Shown here: positions 55,180 to 64,000 of the stretch, one piece after another | How positions within the stretch are numbered: position 1 is the stretch's first letter | Layout: each line of letters opens with the position of its first letter | Notes under the pieces: model-generated | Told to the model about the DNA's origin: nothing | The model's input: only the letters and a program-made list of their open reading frames with translations | Database searches by the model: none | Translations under genes and position numbers: made by a program | From: Poecilobothrus nobilitatus | Taxonomy: Eukaryota > Arthropoda > Insecta > Diptera > Dolichopodidae | Reading direction: 5' to 3' | Assembly (NCBI GenBank): GCA_947095535.1 | Contig: OX352772.1 | Coordinates: forward strand, 250,966,901 to 251,030,900 | DNA: 64,000 bases

Positions 55180-56160
55180 ATTGTAATAAAAATAAAATTA
55201 ATAAATAAAAAAAAATTTAATAAAAAAAACAAAATTCTGTATTTTACTTGTTTACACTTTTTCTTTTTGCTTTAAATTTTACAGCACTTTCTTTTTTTCT
55301 TTTACTTTCTTTTTTTACAGCTATTTAGATTATATATTTTAATTATAAATAATAGATGTTTAAAAAAAATGTTTAATAAAGAGAAAGTAATTACTTATAT
55401 TTAATAAAAAACGTTTGCATTTCATTTACATTTTTTTTTCTCAGCTTTTCAGTTTAAGCTCTGTGAGAGGTATTTGACTATTTTAGAGAGTCATATTAAA
55501 AAAAAAAAAAAAAAATTAGAATAGATGATTCAATATAAGTAGGGAATGTACTATTATATTTCGTATCACTTAATTAGAACGAAAAAAAGTAAAACGAGAA
55601 ATTTATTTTTAAAATGAAAATTAGAAAAAATAAGCATATTCAACTTAATCCATAACGAAAACGTAATTTGTCTGCCATCTATATGACATAATTACAAATT
55701 TCAATTTAAATCTTCTGATTACATAGTTTCTATTTTAGAATTTTCTACATAGAAATTAATACCCTTTTGATTTTCCTTTTTGTTTTGACCTTCTAATTTT
55801 ATAACATACAAGCCATCCTATACCAGGTACTCAGAAATTTAAGAATGCAATATATTCTTAATAAATTTATCTTGATAATTCAATTTATTCTTTTACCTTT
55901 TTTTCTATCTTTTAAATAATATACAAATATTGTAAACAAAACCAGATTTAATCAAACGAAAAAAAGAAAAAGGTACATGTGGACGCTAATTTCTATTTTG
56001 AATTTCTTTTTAACCTTTTTATATGCAATATATATATATAGATATATATTCTACGTTCTTACTATACTATACTATACCAATCTATTTGCATTCAAATTTT
56101 CTTGCCTCTTTCTTTTTTTACCTTTTTAAAATACTACATAGTAATCTAAACCAGATATTC
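55180..56160. other. Non-coding region before the right outer TIR
   Basis: Homopolymer-rich AT sequence with poly-A/poly-T tracts and no credible gene. It resembles the inner element's subterminal region in texture but I see no shared unit. Confidence 0.5.
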
Positions 56161-56556
56161 TGCTAAAAAAAAAAAAACGAAGATGCTAATTGTTATTTTG
56201 TATTTCTTCCTATAGTAAAACTAGTTAACCAACACAAAAAAAAACACGCATTCCTTAAAGATACACTTTAAAACTAGTTCACCAACATTAAATAACACGT
56301 GCTTTAATATTTACATATAATAGTTGTGCTAACTATTTTCATGTTGACCTATTATAATATACAATCAAAGAGCTCTAAAAGACTTGTTTTACCCTACCTT
56401 CTAATAGAATCCAGGTCACAACACTTCCGGTTTCTCTAAAAGTCAAGGTCATTCAAATAAAGGTTAATTTGCGTGGGCGTGCGATATGGTTTATTCGTAC
56501 TAGGTCGTGCGATATGGGCTTATTTTTTCCCATGCCAAAATGCCCCTATACCTACT
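56161..56556 (-). repeat. Outer Polinton right TIR
   Basis: 396 bp, the inverse of 32058-32443, ending CCTATACCTACT, then CACTAC. Confidence 0.95.
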
Positions 56557-57573
56557 CACTACCACAATTATTTTTTTGTAACTTAAAAATTGCTATTTAT
56601 TAATTCGAACGTAAATTTAGTATGCATGCATATATAAACAAACATATATATATACACTCGCATTTAATAAAAATGTTTAAAATTTATTGTTGGTTTAAAC
56701 TTTAAAGCATGAAATTTAAGTATAAAGCCGAAAGCGCACACTTACATAATATGTATGTATGTTTATATTATGAGATGACGTTATGTAATCATGTTGCAAC
56801 CATCTATGCTTACATACATATATTCGATGATTCGATGTAGTAAAGTTGAAAAAAAGTTTTTTTTTTATTCTTATTATATATACATGTATACCTACAGTCA
56901 TATATATATGTAAATCAAAATGGAATCCATTTCTTTGAAAAATTTAATTTTCTGATTTTGTTTTTTTTTATAAAAATTATATTGTCAAATTAATGAATGG
57001 GTACCCACACGCCCCTGACTGAACGTTTTATATTTAAATAAAATCACATCCATACTTATATGCGTTTGGTGGTTAAAAAAAAAAGACACTGTTTATTTCT
57101 ATATAGGTAGGTACCTACAAAAAATTAAATTCGTAAATCGTTTGATTTAAAATACTCCCCAAAAATTTTATGCGACCAAATTTACAAAATATGAAACATA
57201 CCAACATATACATATGAATGTATAATATAAAAAGCTTCTGAAACTTTTATGCGACCAAATTTACAAAATATGAAACATACCAACATATACATATGTATGT
57301 ATTATATAAAAAGCTTCTGAAACTTTTCATTTACGTAATTATCAAAAACAAAACATAAAATTCCTATAAAAAACAAAAATTGGAATTCTTTGCAAATTGA
57401 ATCTAGGCTCCTAATACTTTATATACTATTGTTATAATAAATTTTTTTTTATCTGTGTACTAAACAACAAAATGCTACCCATTTCATTCAAAACTTCCAA
57501 ACAAAACTTTTAAAAAATTAAAATATATTAATAAAATCCACCAATCTAATTTAAAAATTTTTACACCCTCAAA
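56557..57573. other. Non-coding spacer with 79 bp tandem duplication
   Basis: No gene. 57166-57323 holds two adjacent 79 bp copies sharing TTTATGCGACCAAATTTACA and AAAAAGCTTCTGAAACTTTT. Confidence 0.7.
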
Positions 57574-57995
57574 TCATATTCATATTCTATACTAATATGT
57601 TTAAATATACAATACAGTGCAAATATACAAGACTAAATCATATATATGCGATAGGCAAACACAAATACATATTTACATTCTGAAGTATAAATAAGTACCT
57701 ACCTCAAAAAATATTACTACGATTTACGAACTAATAAAAAGCAAGTACTAAAAAGTAAAAAGAAAGAAAGAATTAATATGTAAATACTAGATATACTTAT
57801 AAATATAGAAAGTCGTGTAAAAAAATGCATATGTGGCAAGAAATTTTGATAAGCTGCATTTCCTAAACTACCACCGCGATTAAAAAGATAAAAACATATT
57901 TTGTTTTTCCTCTCCTCATTCTTTCTAATGATGCATAAACTATATAAATCGGTCCAGTAGTTTTCTCTGAAAAGGAACGCAAATAACAATGCTGG
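57574..57995 (+). repeat. Dispersed direct repeat, copy B (about 420 bp)
   Basis: Matches 30411-30818. It stops exactly at AATGCTGG, where the LTR of the next element starts; copy A continues AATGCTGGCGTATT. Confidence 0.9.
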
Positions 57996-58334
57996 AGTTA
58001 CGTATGTTACACATACATATGTCTATCATAACACATGCCGAGGTCAACCGAGAGTTCAACAACTTACCTTTGCTTCTAAGAATCATTGCAAAACACTTTT
58101 TCCATAAAATTCAGTTAATAAACAAGTTACCTAGTAATGTACATTTTTATTTAAATTATATTAAATTTCATAATTGTCAAAATAGCTTAATTAGCATAAA
58201 TTTTATTATTTAAACCTGTAACAAATCAATTAATAAATCAATATATTTTGTATCTTTAATAAAGAACTTACTTTTACTTTCAAACTGAACATAAACTGTT
58301 TTTTTTTATGTTTTATTTGTGTAAACCACATAAT
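57996..58334 (+). repeat. 5' LTR of the plus-strand errantivirus
   Basis: 339 bp from AGTTACGTATGTTACAC to ACCACATAAT. The start is fixed by the break in repeat copy B, the end by the primer site. AATAAAGAACTTACTTTTAC at about 58258 could serve polyadenylation. Confidence 0.7.
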
Positions 58335-58353
58335 TAGCGCAGTGGGTAGGATC
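58335..58353 (+). promoter_or_regulatory. Primer-binding site (tRNA-Ser-like)
   Basis: TAGCGCAGTGGGTAGGATC directly after the LTR. The complement of an insect tRNA-Ser 3' end with CCA would be TGGCGCAGCCGGTAGGATT, about 15 of 19 matching. Confidence 0.65.
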
Positions 58354-59115
58354 AGGTGACGATCCTCGTGATAACAATGTAAAATAAAATTTCGACGGTT
58401 TATCGAAAAAATATATGTGATTTATAAAATAGAATTTAAATTCGAAGGTTTATCGAAGAATATAACTAATGTATAAAAACTAAAATTTTAAATTTTACAA
58501 ACTCAAAAATTCGACGGTTAATTGAATAAAAACATTTTATGAACAATAATAAATTTGAGTGTTTGACCAATTACAAACGAAACTATGCTAATAAAAAAAA
58601 AAAAATTTTTTTTATTCAACCTAATTATAAATAATTAAAAACAATATAAGAAATTAAACAAAACTTTATTAAGCTGATCAATTTATAAAATAAACAAAGT
58701 GCTAAAGTGTAATCAAACTTGAAAAAATCACCACTGGTATCCCGGATTGGATTGGTAAATTTCTATTTTTTACACCTGATCAACAATGTTAAAGATTTTC
58801 ATGTTCATAATCATTACAAAGTAAGTCAAATTTTTTCATTATTTTTATTGTATAGTGTTTTCATTTTAAATGCATAGACAAAATCCGTATCCAAAATTTT
58901 CAAAAATAAGAAATCTAATTAGAAAATATTGACGATAATAATAGTATTTTAATTAATAATCCTGTAGTTAATTTACAAATTAATATTTCGCAAAATAATA
59001 CCGAATATAACAATATTTTTGAAAGTAATTGTGATAATAATACTTCACCAGTACATATTTGTCCATTAGACGTTAATTCTTCTTTTTTAAATAATTCAAT
59101 AAATTCTAATTCAAA
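58354..59115 (+). other. Errantivirus leader region
   Basis: Untranslated leader with three to four loose repeats of TTCGACGGTTTATCGAA (58393, 58440, 58508), the remainder AT-rich. The last part may hold the true gag start, but no continuous frame is seen. Confidence 0.5.
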
Positions 59116-60041
59116 TATGGCTCGACCAAATGTTGTAAATACAACAGATATTTTCAATTCTCTCTGTATTCCCGATGCTATCAAAGACTTACCTCAATTT
59201 GACGACAACCCTAGGTTGTTATTCGACTTCCTAGCAAACGTAGACGAAGTACTTGAATTAATATCAGTTACAGTTACTAGTAAATTTTAAATAAAATACA
59301 TAATTATAAAAGATACAAATTAAAAACTAAAGGAAATATAAAGCAATATAGAAAAATGATTTTCAAATATACTATATTTTTACTTTATTTGGTTAAACAT
59401 GAAAAATAAATTAAGTGTTTTTTAATTAGTTCTGTATTATTATTCATTTTGCCGCAAAAAGGGAAAAAGTGGAATACATGCATTATGTAAGAAAACCTAA
59501 TCCTACACTACGCGGTTCCACTATCAGAGCAATGAAGCCAAGCACTTTAGCCGAAGCTTTTTCTCTCTGTATCAAGGAACAGAATATATTTTATGCAAAA
59601 TCTGATTCAGTTAGACCCTCTATCCAAACTACACACGTGAACCAAAATAGACTTGCACTAAAACCACCGATACAAAATCATTTCGGGAATAATTTCCAAA
59701 GAAGCAGACCTCCTTTTCAAACAAATAGACCACCTTTTCAAAATAATAGACCTTCTTTTCAAAGAAATAGACCCACTTATCAAAATAATAGAGCTCCTTT
59801 TCAAAACAATAGACCCTTTTTCCAACCCAGACCGCCTTTTCAACAAAATCAATTCAAACAACAAAACGAACCAATGGACGTTGCAACGGGTGGGACTATT
59901 CAGATAAGAAATAAAGAGTTATTTCACATAACTGAAAAGGATGAACAAAATCCGGCTATTTCATATCAAAATTCCCAAAATTTCGAAACTGTATACAATA
60001 ACAACAATGATGAAATATATGATTCACAAAACAAGTACTAA
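59116..60041 (+). pseudogene. gag: gag of the plus-strand errantivirus, disrupted
   Basis: 59116-59260 reads an N-terminal capsid-like segment (IPDAIKDLPQFDDNPRLLFD). An AT-rich stretch without gag similarity (59262-59470) interrupts it. 59469-60041 then reads the C-terminal capsid part (LRGSTIRAMKPSTLAEAFSL) and a tail of seven to eight RPPFQNN-type heptads, with no zinc knuckle. Gag forms the particle shell. The interruption removes the middle of the capsid domain. Confidence 0.75.
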
Positions 60042-60169
60042 AATTTAGACGACTACTATGACTCTAATAACTATAATGATTCTAATAACTACGAAATATA
60101 TGAAGAACAAAATTATAATACTGACTTAAATTTTACCACGAAAGCCTCTATGAACCCATCGGATACGTA

Positions 60170-62338
60170 GACCTCAACAAACACGAAGAATCGCTTCCAT
60201 ATATATTAATAGCATCTCCGTTTGGTCGCCCGTTAAGATTCCTAATCGACACAGGCGCATCCGCTTCATTTATTAATCCCGAATTCACCAAACTTTCCAA
60301 AATTATAGAAATAAAACCTATAACAATTTCAACAGCTTTTAACTACCATAAACTAAACCAAACAATAGAACTTTCGACTTTCAAGGAATTTAACCAAACA
60401 GGATCAATTCAATTTCTAATTTTCCGGTTTCATGCTTACTTTGATGGATTGATTGGGTTTGATACCCTTCAAAAATTAAAAGCTAAAATCGATTTAAGTA
60501 ACCATGCTCTTTTAACTGAGAAATCAAAAATACCGCTTCACTTTAAACCCAATTTTATATCAGAAAAATATGTTATACCAGCCAAATCCAAAACTAGAAT
60601 AAAATTACCAGTTGACAAAAAAAATGGTAATATTTTCATAAAACAAATTTTTTTAAACCCCCACTTAATTATTTCGGAAGGGATATATCTTGCTGAAAAT
60701 TGGTTTAGCTATATAGAAATAACAAACAGAAATAATAATGATCAAACTATTTATATGGAACAACCTATAAAAGTGGAAAATTATTCTTCCTCTGATTTCA
60801 TAGACGTAAACAACTTTAACATACGAACAGAAAATTACAAACCTATAAATGACATTGCTGAACTTATAAGAATAGACCATTTAAACAATGAAGAAAAAAG
60901 AGAACTGATTAAAGTATGCAAGGAATATGACGAAATATTCTTTAGAGAGGGACAAAATTTATCCTTCACGAATGAAATTAAACATAAGATTGTAACTAAA
61001 GATGATATTCCTATATATATGAAATCGTATAGATACCCATTCGTGCATAAGCAAGAAGTAAAAAGACAGATAAATGAAATGCTTGTACAAGGTATCATAA
61101 GGCCCAGTTATTCTCCCTGGAGCTCACCAGTTTGGGTAGTTCTAAAGAAAGCCGATGTTAGCGATAAGAAAAAATGGAGGCTTGTTATCGACTATCGCAA
61201 ACTGAATGAGAAAACTGTGAGTGATAGGTACCCTATCCCAAACATCACAGAGATCCTTGATAAATTGGGAAAGTGTATGTACTTTTCTACTCCAGATCTC
61301 GCAAGTGGGTTCCACCAAATTGAAATGGATCCTCGCGATGTTTCAAAAACAGCATTTACGGTGGAAGGTGGACATTTTGAATATGTCCGCATGCCTTTTG
61401 GCCTAAAAAACGCACCTAGTACATTCCAACGGGTTATGGATAATGTCCTTAAAGAACTGCATGGAACAATATGTCTCGTCTACTTGGACGATATCATAGT
61501 GTACTCTACATCCTTACAAGAACATATAAAAAATCTGAAAAAAGTATTTAGTGCTTTGAAATAGGCAAATTTGAAGGTACAGATGGACAAATCAGAATTT
61601 TTGCATAAAGAAATCGAATTTCTTGGGCATATCGTAACAACTGAGAGCATAAAAGGCAATCCCTCGAAAATAGGGGCAATACAAAAATTTCCATTACCTA
61701 AGAACCAAAAGGACATAAAAGTCTTTTTAGGACTTTTAGGTTACTACAGGAAATTTATTAAAGATTTTTCCAAACTTACAAAGCCATTGACGGAATGCCT
61801 TAAAAAGAATAAAACTGTAGTCCACAATGAAAATTTCTTAAGAACTTTTGAACTTTGTAAACAATTGCTGATAAACGATCCGATATTGCAATATCCGGAT
61901 TTCGAAAGACCATTCATACTAACAACGGACGCCAGCAACTTTGCATTAGGTGCCGTTTTATCCCAAGGAACGGTTGACAATGACAAACCAATTTGTTATG
62001 CAAGCCGTACTCTTACTGAGTCGGAAATAAATTATTCAACGATAGAAAAAGAACTTCTAGCCATAGTCTGGGCTACGAAGTATTTCCGTCCTTACCTTTT
62101 TGGAAGGAAATTCCAATTCGTGACAGACCATAAACCATTAACTTGGATTATGAGCCTAAAGGATCCAAACTCAAGATTAGTGCGTTGGCGCCTCAAGTTG
62201 GAAGAGTATGACTACGAAATTGTCTACAAAAAAGGAACTCTGAATTCTAATGCTGACACTTTGAGTCGAATTCGGATCGAATTAATATCAACGAAACTGG
62301 TCCAAGCTCCTGTGGAGCTACGGTACATTCAGCTTTAG
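60170..62338 (+). pseudogene. pol: pol: protease, RT and RNase H of the plus-strand errantivirus
   Basis: The protease triad is intact in [16 protein letters not shown] (about 60231-60278), with one frame change before 60449. From 60449 the frame runs through RT ([50 protein letters not shown], catalytic [10 protein letters not shown]) to an in-frame TAG at 61562-61564. It then goes on in the same frame with [20 protein letters not shown] and RNase H ([38 protein letters not shown]) to a TAG at 62336. Apart from the stop this is nearly complete. Confidence 0.9.
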
Positions 62339-62405
62339 AAGATATGGGTGATGGTATACTTATATCCGAGAGACCTTTAAACGAATTTTCATGACATTGT
62401 AATCA

Positions 62406-63458
62406 TTGACATTTCATGACATTGATTTTTCGTTATTTGTAATAATCGAAAAATCAGACAATAACCACTCCTCACTTAAAATTCTTTTTAAAAACAAGCA
62501 AAAAAGAATTATCAAACTCAAAAGCCCAAATGAATCAACCATAACAGAAATATTAAAAAAGTTTTTAGCACCCAATAAATTAAATGCCATATATACCGAT
62601 GACGACACATTTAAAGTTGTTCAATCTTGTTTTTCTAAATATTTTTTCCAATCAAAAATTTTCAAAATAATAAAATGCATGGACATTTTAGAAGACATAC
62701 TTAACGAAGATGAACAAGACCATATTATAAACCAGTACCATTCTAACAATAATCACCGCGGAATAAACGAAACATTACTGCACTTGAAAAGAAAATATTT
62801 TTTCCCATTAATGAAAAATAAAATCATGAAAATAATCAATAATTGTGACATTTGTCAAACCATGAAATATGATCGAAACCCACTGATTATTAAACAGATG
62901 GTTCCTGAGACTCCAAACAAACCATTAGATATTGTTCACATGGATATTTATGCCATAAACAGCAAACAAATACTCACCATTATAGATAAATTCTCTAAAT
63001 TTGCAGCTGCATACACCATTGAAAGCAGAAATAGCCTAACAATTATAAAATACGTTAAACATTTTATAAGCCTACACGGCATACCAAAAAAACTGGTTAC
63101 TGACTCCGCTCTAGAATTTACTTCTACAATATTCAAAGATTTTTGCAACCAATATTCAATAGAACTTCATCATACCTCTATACAAAAGAGTAGTAGTAAT
63201 TCACCTGTAGAAAGACTGCACTCCACTTTAACGGAAATCTTCAGGGTGATAAACGACAAACTAAAAAATAGAAACCATGATGAAATCCTTTCAGAAACAT
63301 TAATCACATACAATAATGCCATCCGGTCAAGTACACAACATACACCTTTCGAAGTATTTTACGGTAAAACCCATCAATTTGAAAAAATTGATCACCAAAA
63401 TATTCATGAATACCTGAACAAACTCAAGAATTTCAAACACAATTCTTCCCTACAATAA
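62406..63458 (+). CDS. Integrase part of pol, plus-strand errantivirus
   Basis: 350 residues, open. The zinc-binding domain shows H..H (NQYHSNNNHRG) and CDICQ. The catalytic core has Asp in IVHMDIYAI, Asp in LVTDSALEFTS and Glu in SSNSPVERLHST. A C-terminal YNNAIRSSTQHTPFEVFYGK follows. Normally continuous with RNase H; here a 25 bp tandem duplication at about 62387-62425 separates the frames, so this would have to start at an internal ATG. Confidence 0.85.
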   Translation: MTFHDIDFSLFVIIEKSDNNHSSLKILFKNKQKRIIKLKSPNESTITEILKKFLAPNKLNAIYTDDDTFKVVQSCFSKYFFQSKIFKIIKCMDILEDILNEDEQDHIINQYHSNNNHRGINETLLHLKRKYFFPLMKNKIMKIINNCDICQTMKYDRNPLIIKQMVPETPNKPLDIVHMDIYAINSKQILTIIDKFSKFAAAYTIESRNSLTIIKYVKHFISLHGIPKKLVTDSALEFTSTIFKDFCNQYSIELHHTSIQKSSSNSPVERLHSTLTEIFRVINDKLKNRNHDEILSETLITYNNAIRSSTQHTPFEVFYGKTHQFEKIDHQNIHEYLNKLKNFKHNSSLQ

Positions 63459-63499
63459 AACAACGACTTGAACAAAAAACTAACAGAAATATTGAAAAA

Positions 63500-64000
63500 T
63501 GAAATCAGAATAGAAATGATCCGCCTAATTTTGAAAACGGTAATACAATTTTTAGAAAAGAAAATCGTAGGAACAAATTAAAACCCAGATTTTCAAAAAA
63601 TAAAATTAGATCAAATAACTATATTACTCTTATTACCCGCAAACACCAAAAATTTCACAAAAGTAAAATAAAAACTAAACGTAAATTTCAGAACAACAAT
63701 AGAACAGCAAATAGAGATACAGGACCTAACTCAGATAAGGGGATACTACCTATGAAACTCGGAACAGCAAAACTTATACAAGGACATACTAACTTTCTTC
63801 ACGTAATAAGACTCGAACAATATAAAAACAGTCTAGCTCAAATTGAGGAGTCCCTACGAATCTTTTCCGCCACATCAATTATTTACATTCAGTAAATATT
63901 ACAAAACTTAGACTGAACGAACTAAAAATTAAATACGAATCACTTGAACCCAAATTTAGGATAAAAAGAGGACTAATTAATGGACTTGGAACTGTAATTA
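63500..64000 (+). pseudogene. env: Start of env, plus-strand errantivirus (partial)
   Basis: Several short frames lead to PKFRIKRGLINGLGTV at the window end: a basic cleavage site followed by the Gly-rich hydrophobic start of the fusion subunit, the hallmark of errantivirus Env. An upstream segment (KLGTAKLIQGHTNFLHVIRL) matches the N-terminal region of these proteins. A frame break lies near 63860-63895. The rest is outside the window. Confidence 0.7.

Larger units (their letters stand above)
32058..56556. mobile_element. Outer Polinton/Maverick element (24.5 kb with insertions)
   Basis: Bounded by long inverted repeats that both start AGTAGGTATAGGGGCA. Flanks are CACTAA on the left and CACTAC on the right, a 6 bp duplication with one mismatch, as expected for Polintons. 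Inside are the diagnostic genes: FtsK/HerA-type packaging ATPase, major capsid protein, Ulp1/adenovirus-type protease, retroviral-type integrase with chromodomain, and protein-primed DNA polymerase B. Without the nested mariner-type (2.9 kb) and inner Polinton (9.0 kb) it would be about 12.6 kb, below the usual 15-20 kb, partly because of internal deletions. Nearly every gene is broken, so this copy is dead. Confidence 0.95.
57996..64000 (+). mobile_element. Errantivirus-type Gypsy retrotransposon, runs off the window
   Basis: Order: 5' LTR, primer-binding site, gag, protease-RT-RNase H-integrase, start of env. LTR start AGTTAC, tRNA-Ser-like primer site and the env all indicate the errantivirus group of insect Gypsy elements. 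Better preserved than the 3.3-9.5 kb copy, but with a disrupted gag, an in-frame stop in RT and a small duplication before integrase. Confidence 0.9.

Noticed and set aside
32058..56556. Single Polinton with an internal inverted duplication of its capsid block
   Set aside because: The second block has its own TIRs and a perfect 6 bp duplication, and diverges in sequence from the first, so it is a nested second element.
58335..58353. TAGCGCAGTGGGTAGGATC as part of a tRNA gene (A-box-like)
   Set aside because: No cloverleaf or B box follows; its place right after the LTR fits a primer-binding site.

Overview
The window is AT-rich DNA from an insect. It is most likely a higher fly (Diptera, Schizophora), judged from a DINE-1-like repeat opening with the ATACCCGTACGA / CCGTCCGTCCGT signature, tRNA-Ser-primed errantivirus-type LTR elements, and many catacatacatat-type microsatellites. 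I recognise no host gene. Nearly all coding signal belongs to mobile elements, most of them broken and several nested. The only assembly gap is 200 Ns at 25846-26045.

Layout. 1-1.8 kb: decayed non-LTR retrotransposon (- strand). 1.97-2.36 kb: fragment of the DINE-1-like repeat. 2.4-3.1 kb: Env-like fragment (+). 3.3-9.5 kb: decayed errantivirus-type Gypsy element (-) whose reverse transcriptase is interrupted by a piece of a different Gypsy element (+). 10.1-11.85 kb: simple-unit repeats in an inverted arrangement. 12.27-15.96 kb: a TIR-type repeat interrupted by an internally deleted Gypsy element (-). 16.3-25.8 kb: mostly non-coding, with an RT relic and a long DINE-1-like (HINE) copy. 26.2-30.4 kb: 5'-truncated non-LTR retrotransposon with APE, RT and RNase H domains (-). 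30.8-31.1 kb: ATT microsatellite.

32058-56556 is the highlight: a Polinton/Maverick element with about 390 bp terminal inverted repeats and a near-perfect 6 bp target duplication. It holds packaging ATPase, capsid, protease, chromodomain integrase and protein-primed DNA polymerase B genes. A Tc1/mariner-type transposon (37206-40116), itself carrying a HINE copy, sits inside it. A second, 9.0 kb Polinton (42912-51915) has its own about 560 bp TIRs and a perfect 6 bp duplication CATGCC, and lies inside the first element's polB gene. The inner element carries a virion-morphogenesis cassette (packaging ATPase, penton-like and major capsid genes, protease, accessory proteins) but no polB and no integrase. 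It therefore looks like a non-autonomous, structural-gene-only Polinton that must have been mobilised in trans.

57.6-58.0 kb repeats 30.4-30.8 kb, and its right edge is interrupted by the 5' LTR of a fairly complete (+) errantivirus: LTR, tRNA-Ser-like primer site, gag, pol and the start of env, running off the window end. In the Polintons, polB and integrase would copy and insert the DNA, while ATPase, protease and capsid proteins would form particles. Comparing the two nested relatives shows which unknown genes and promoters are conserved between them.
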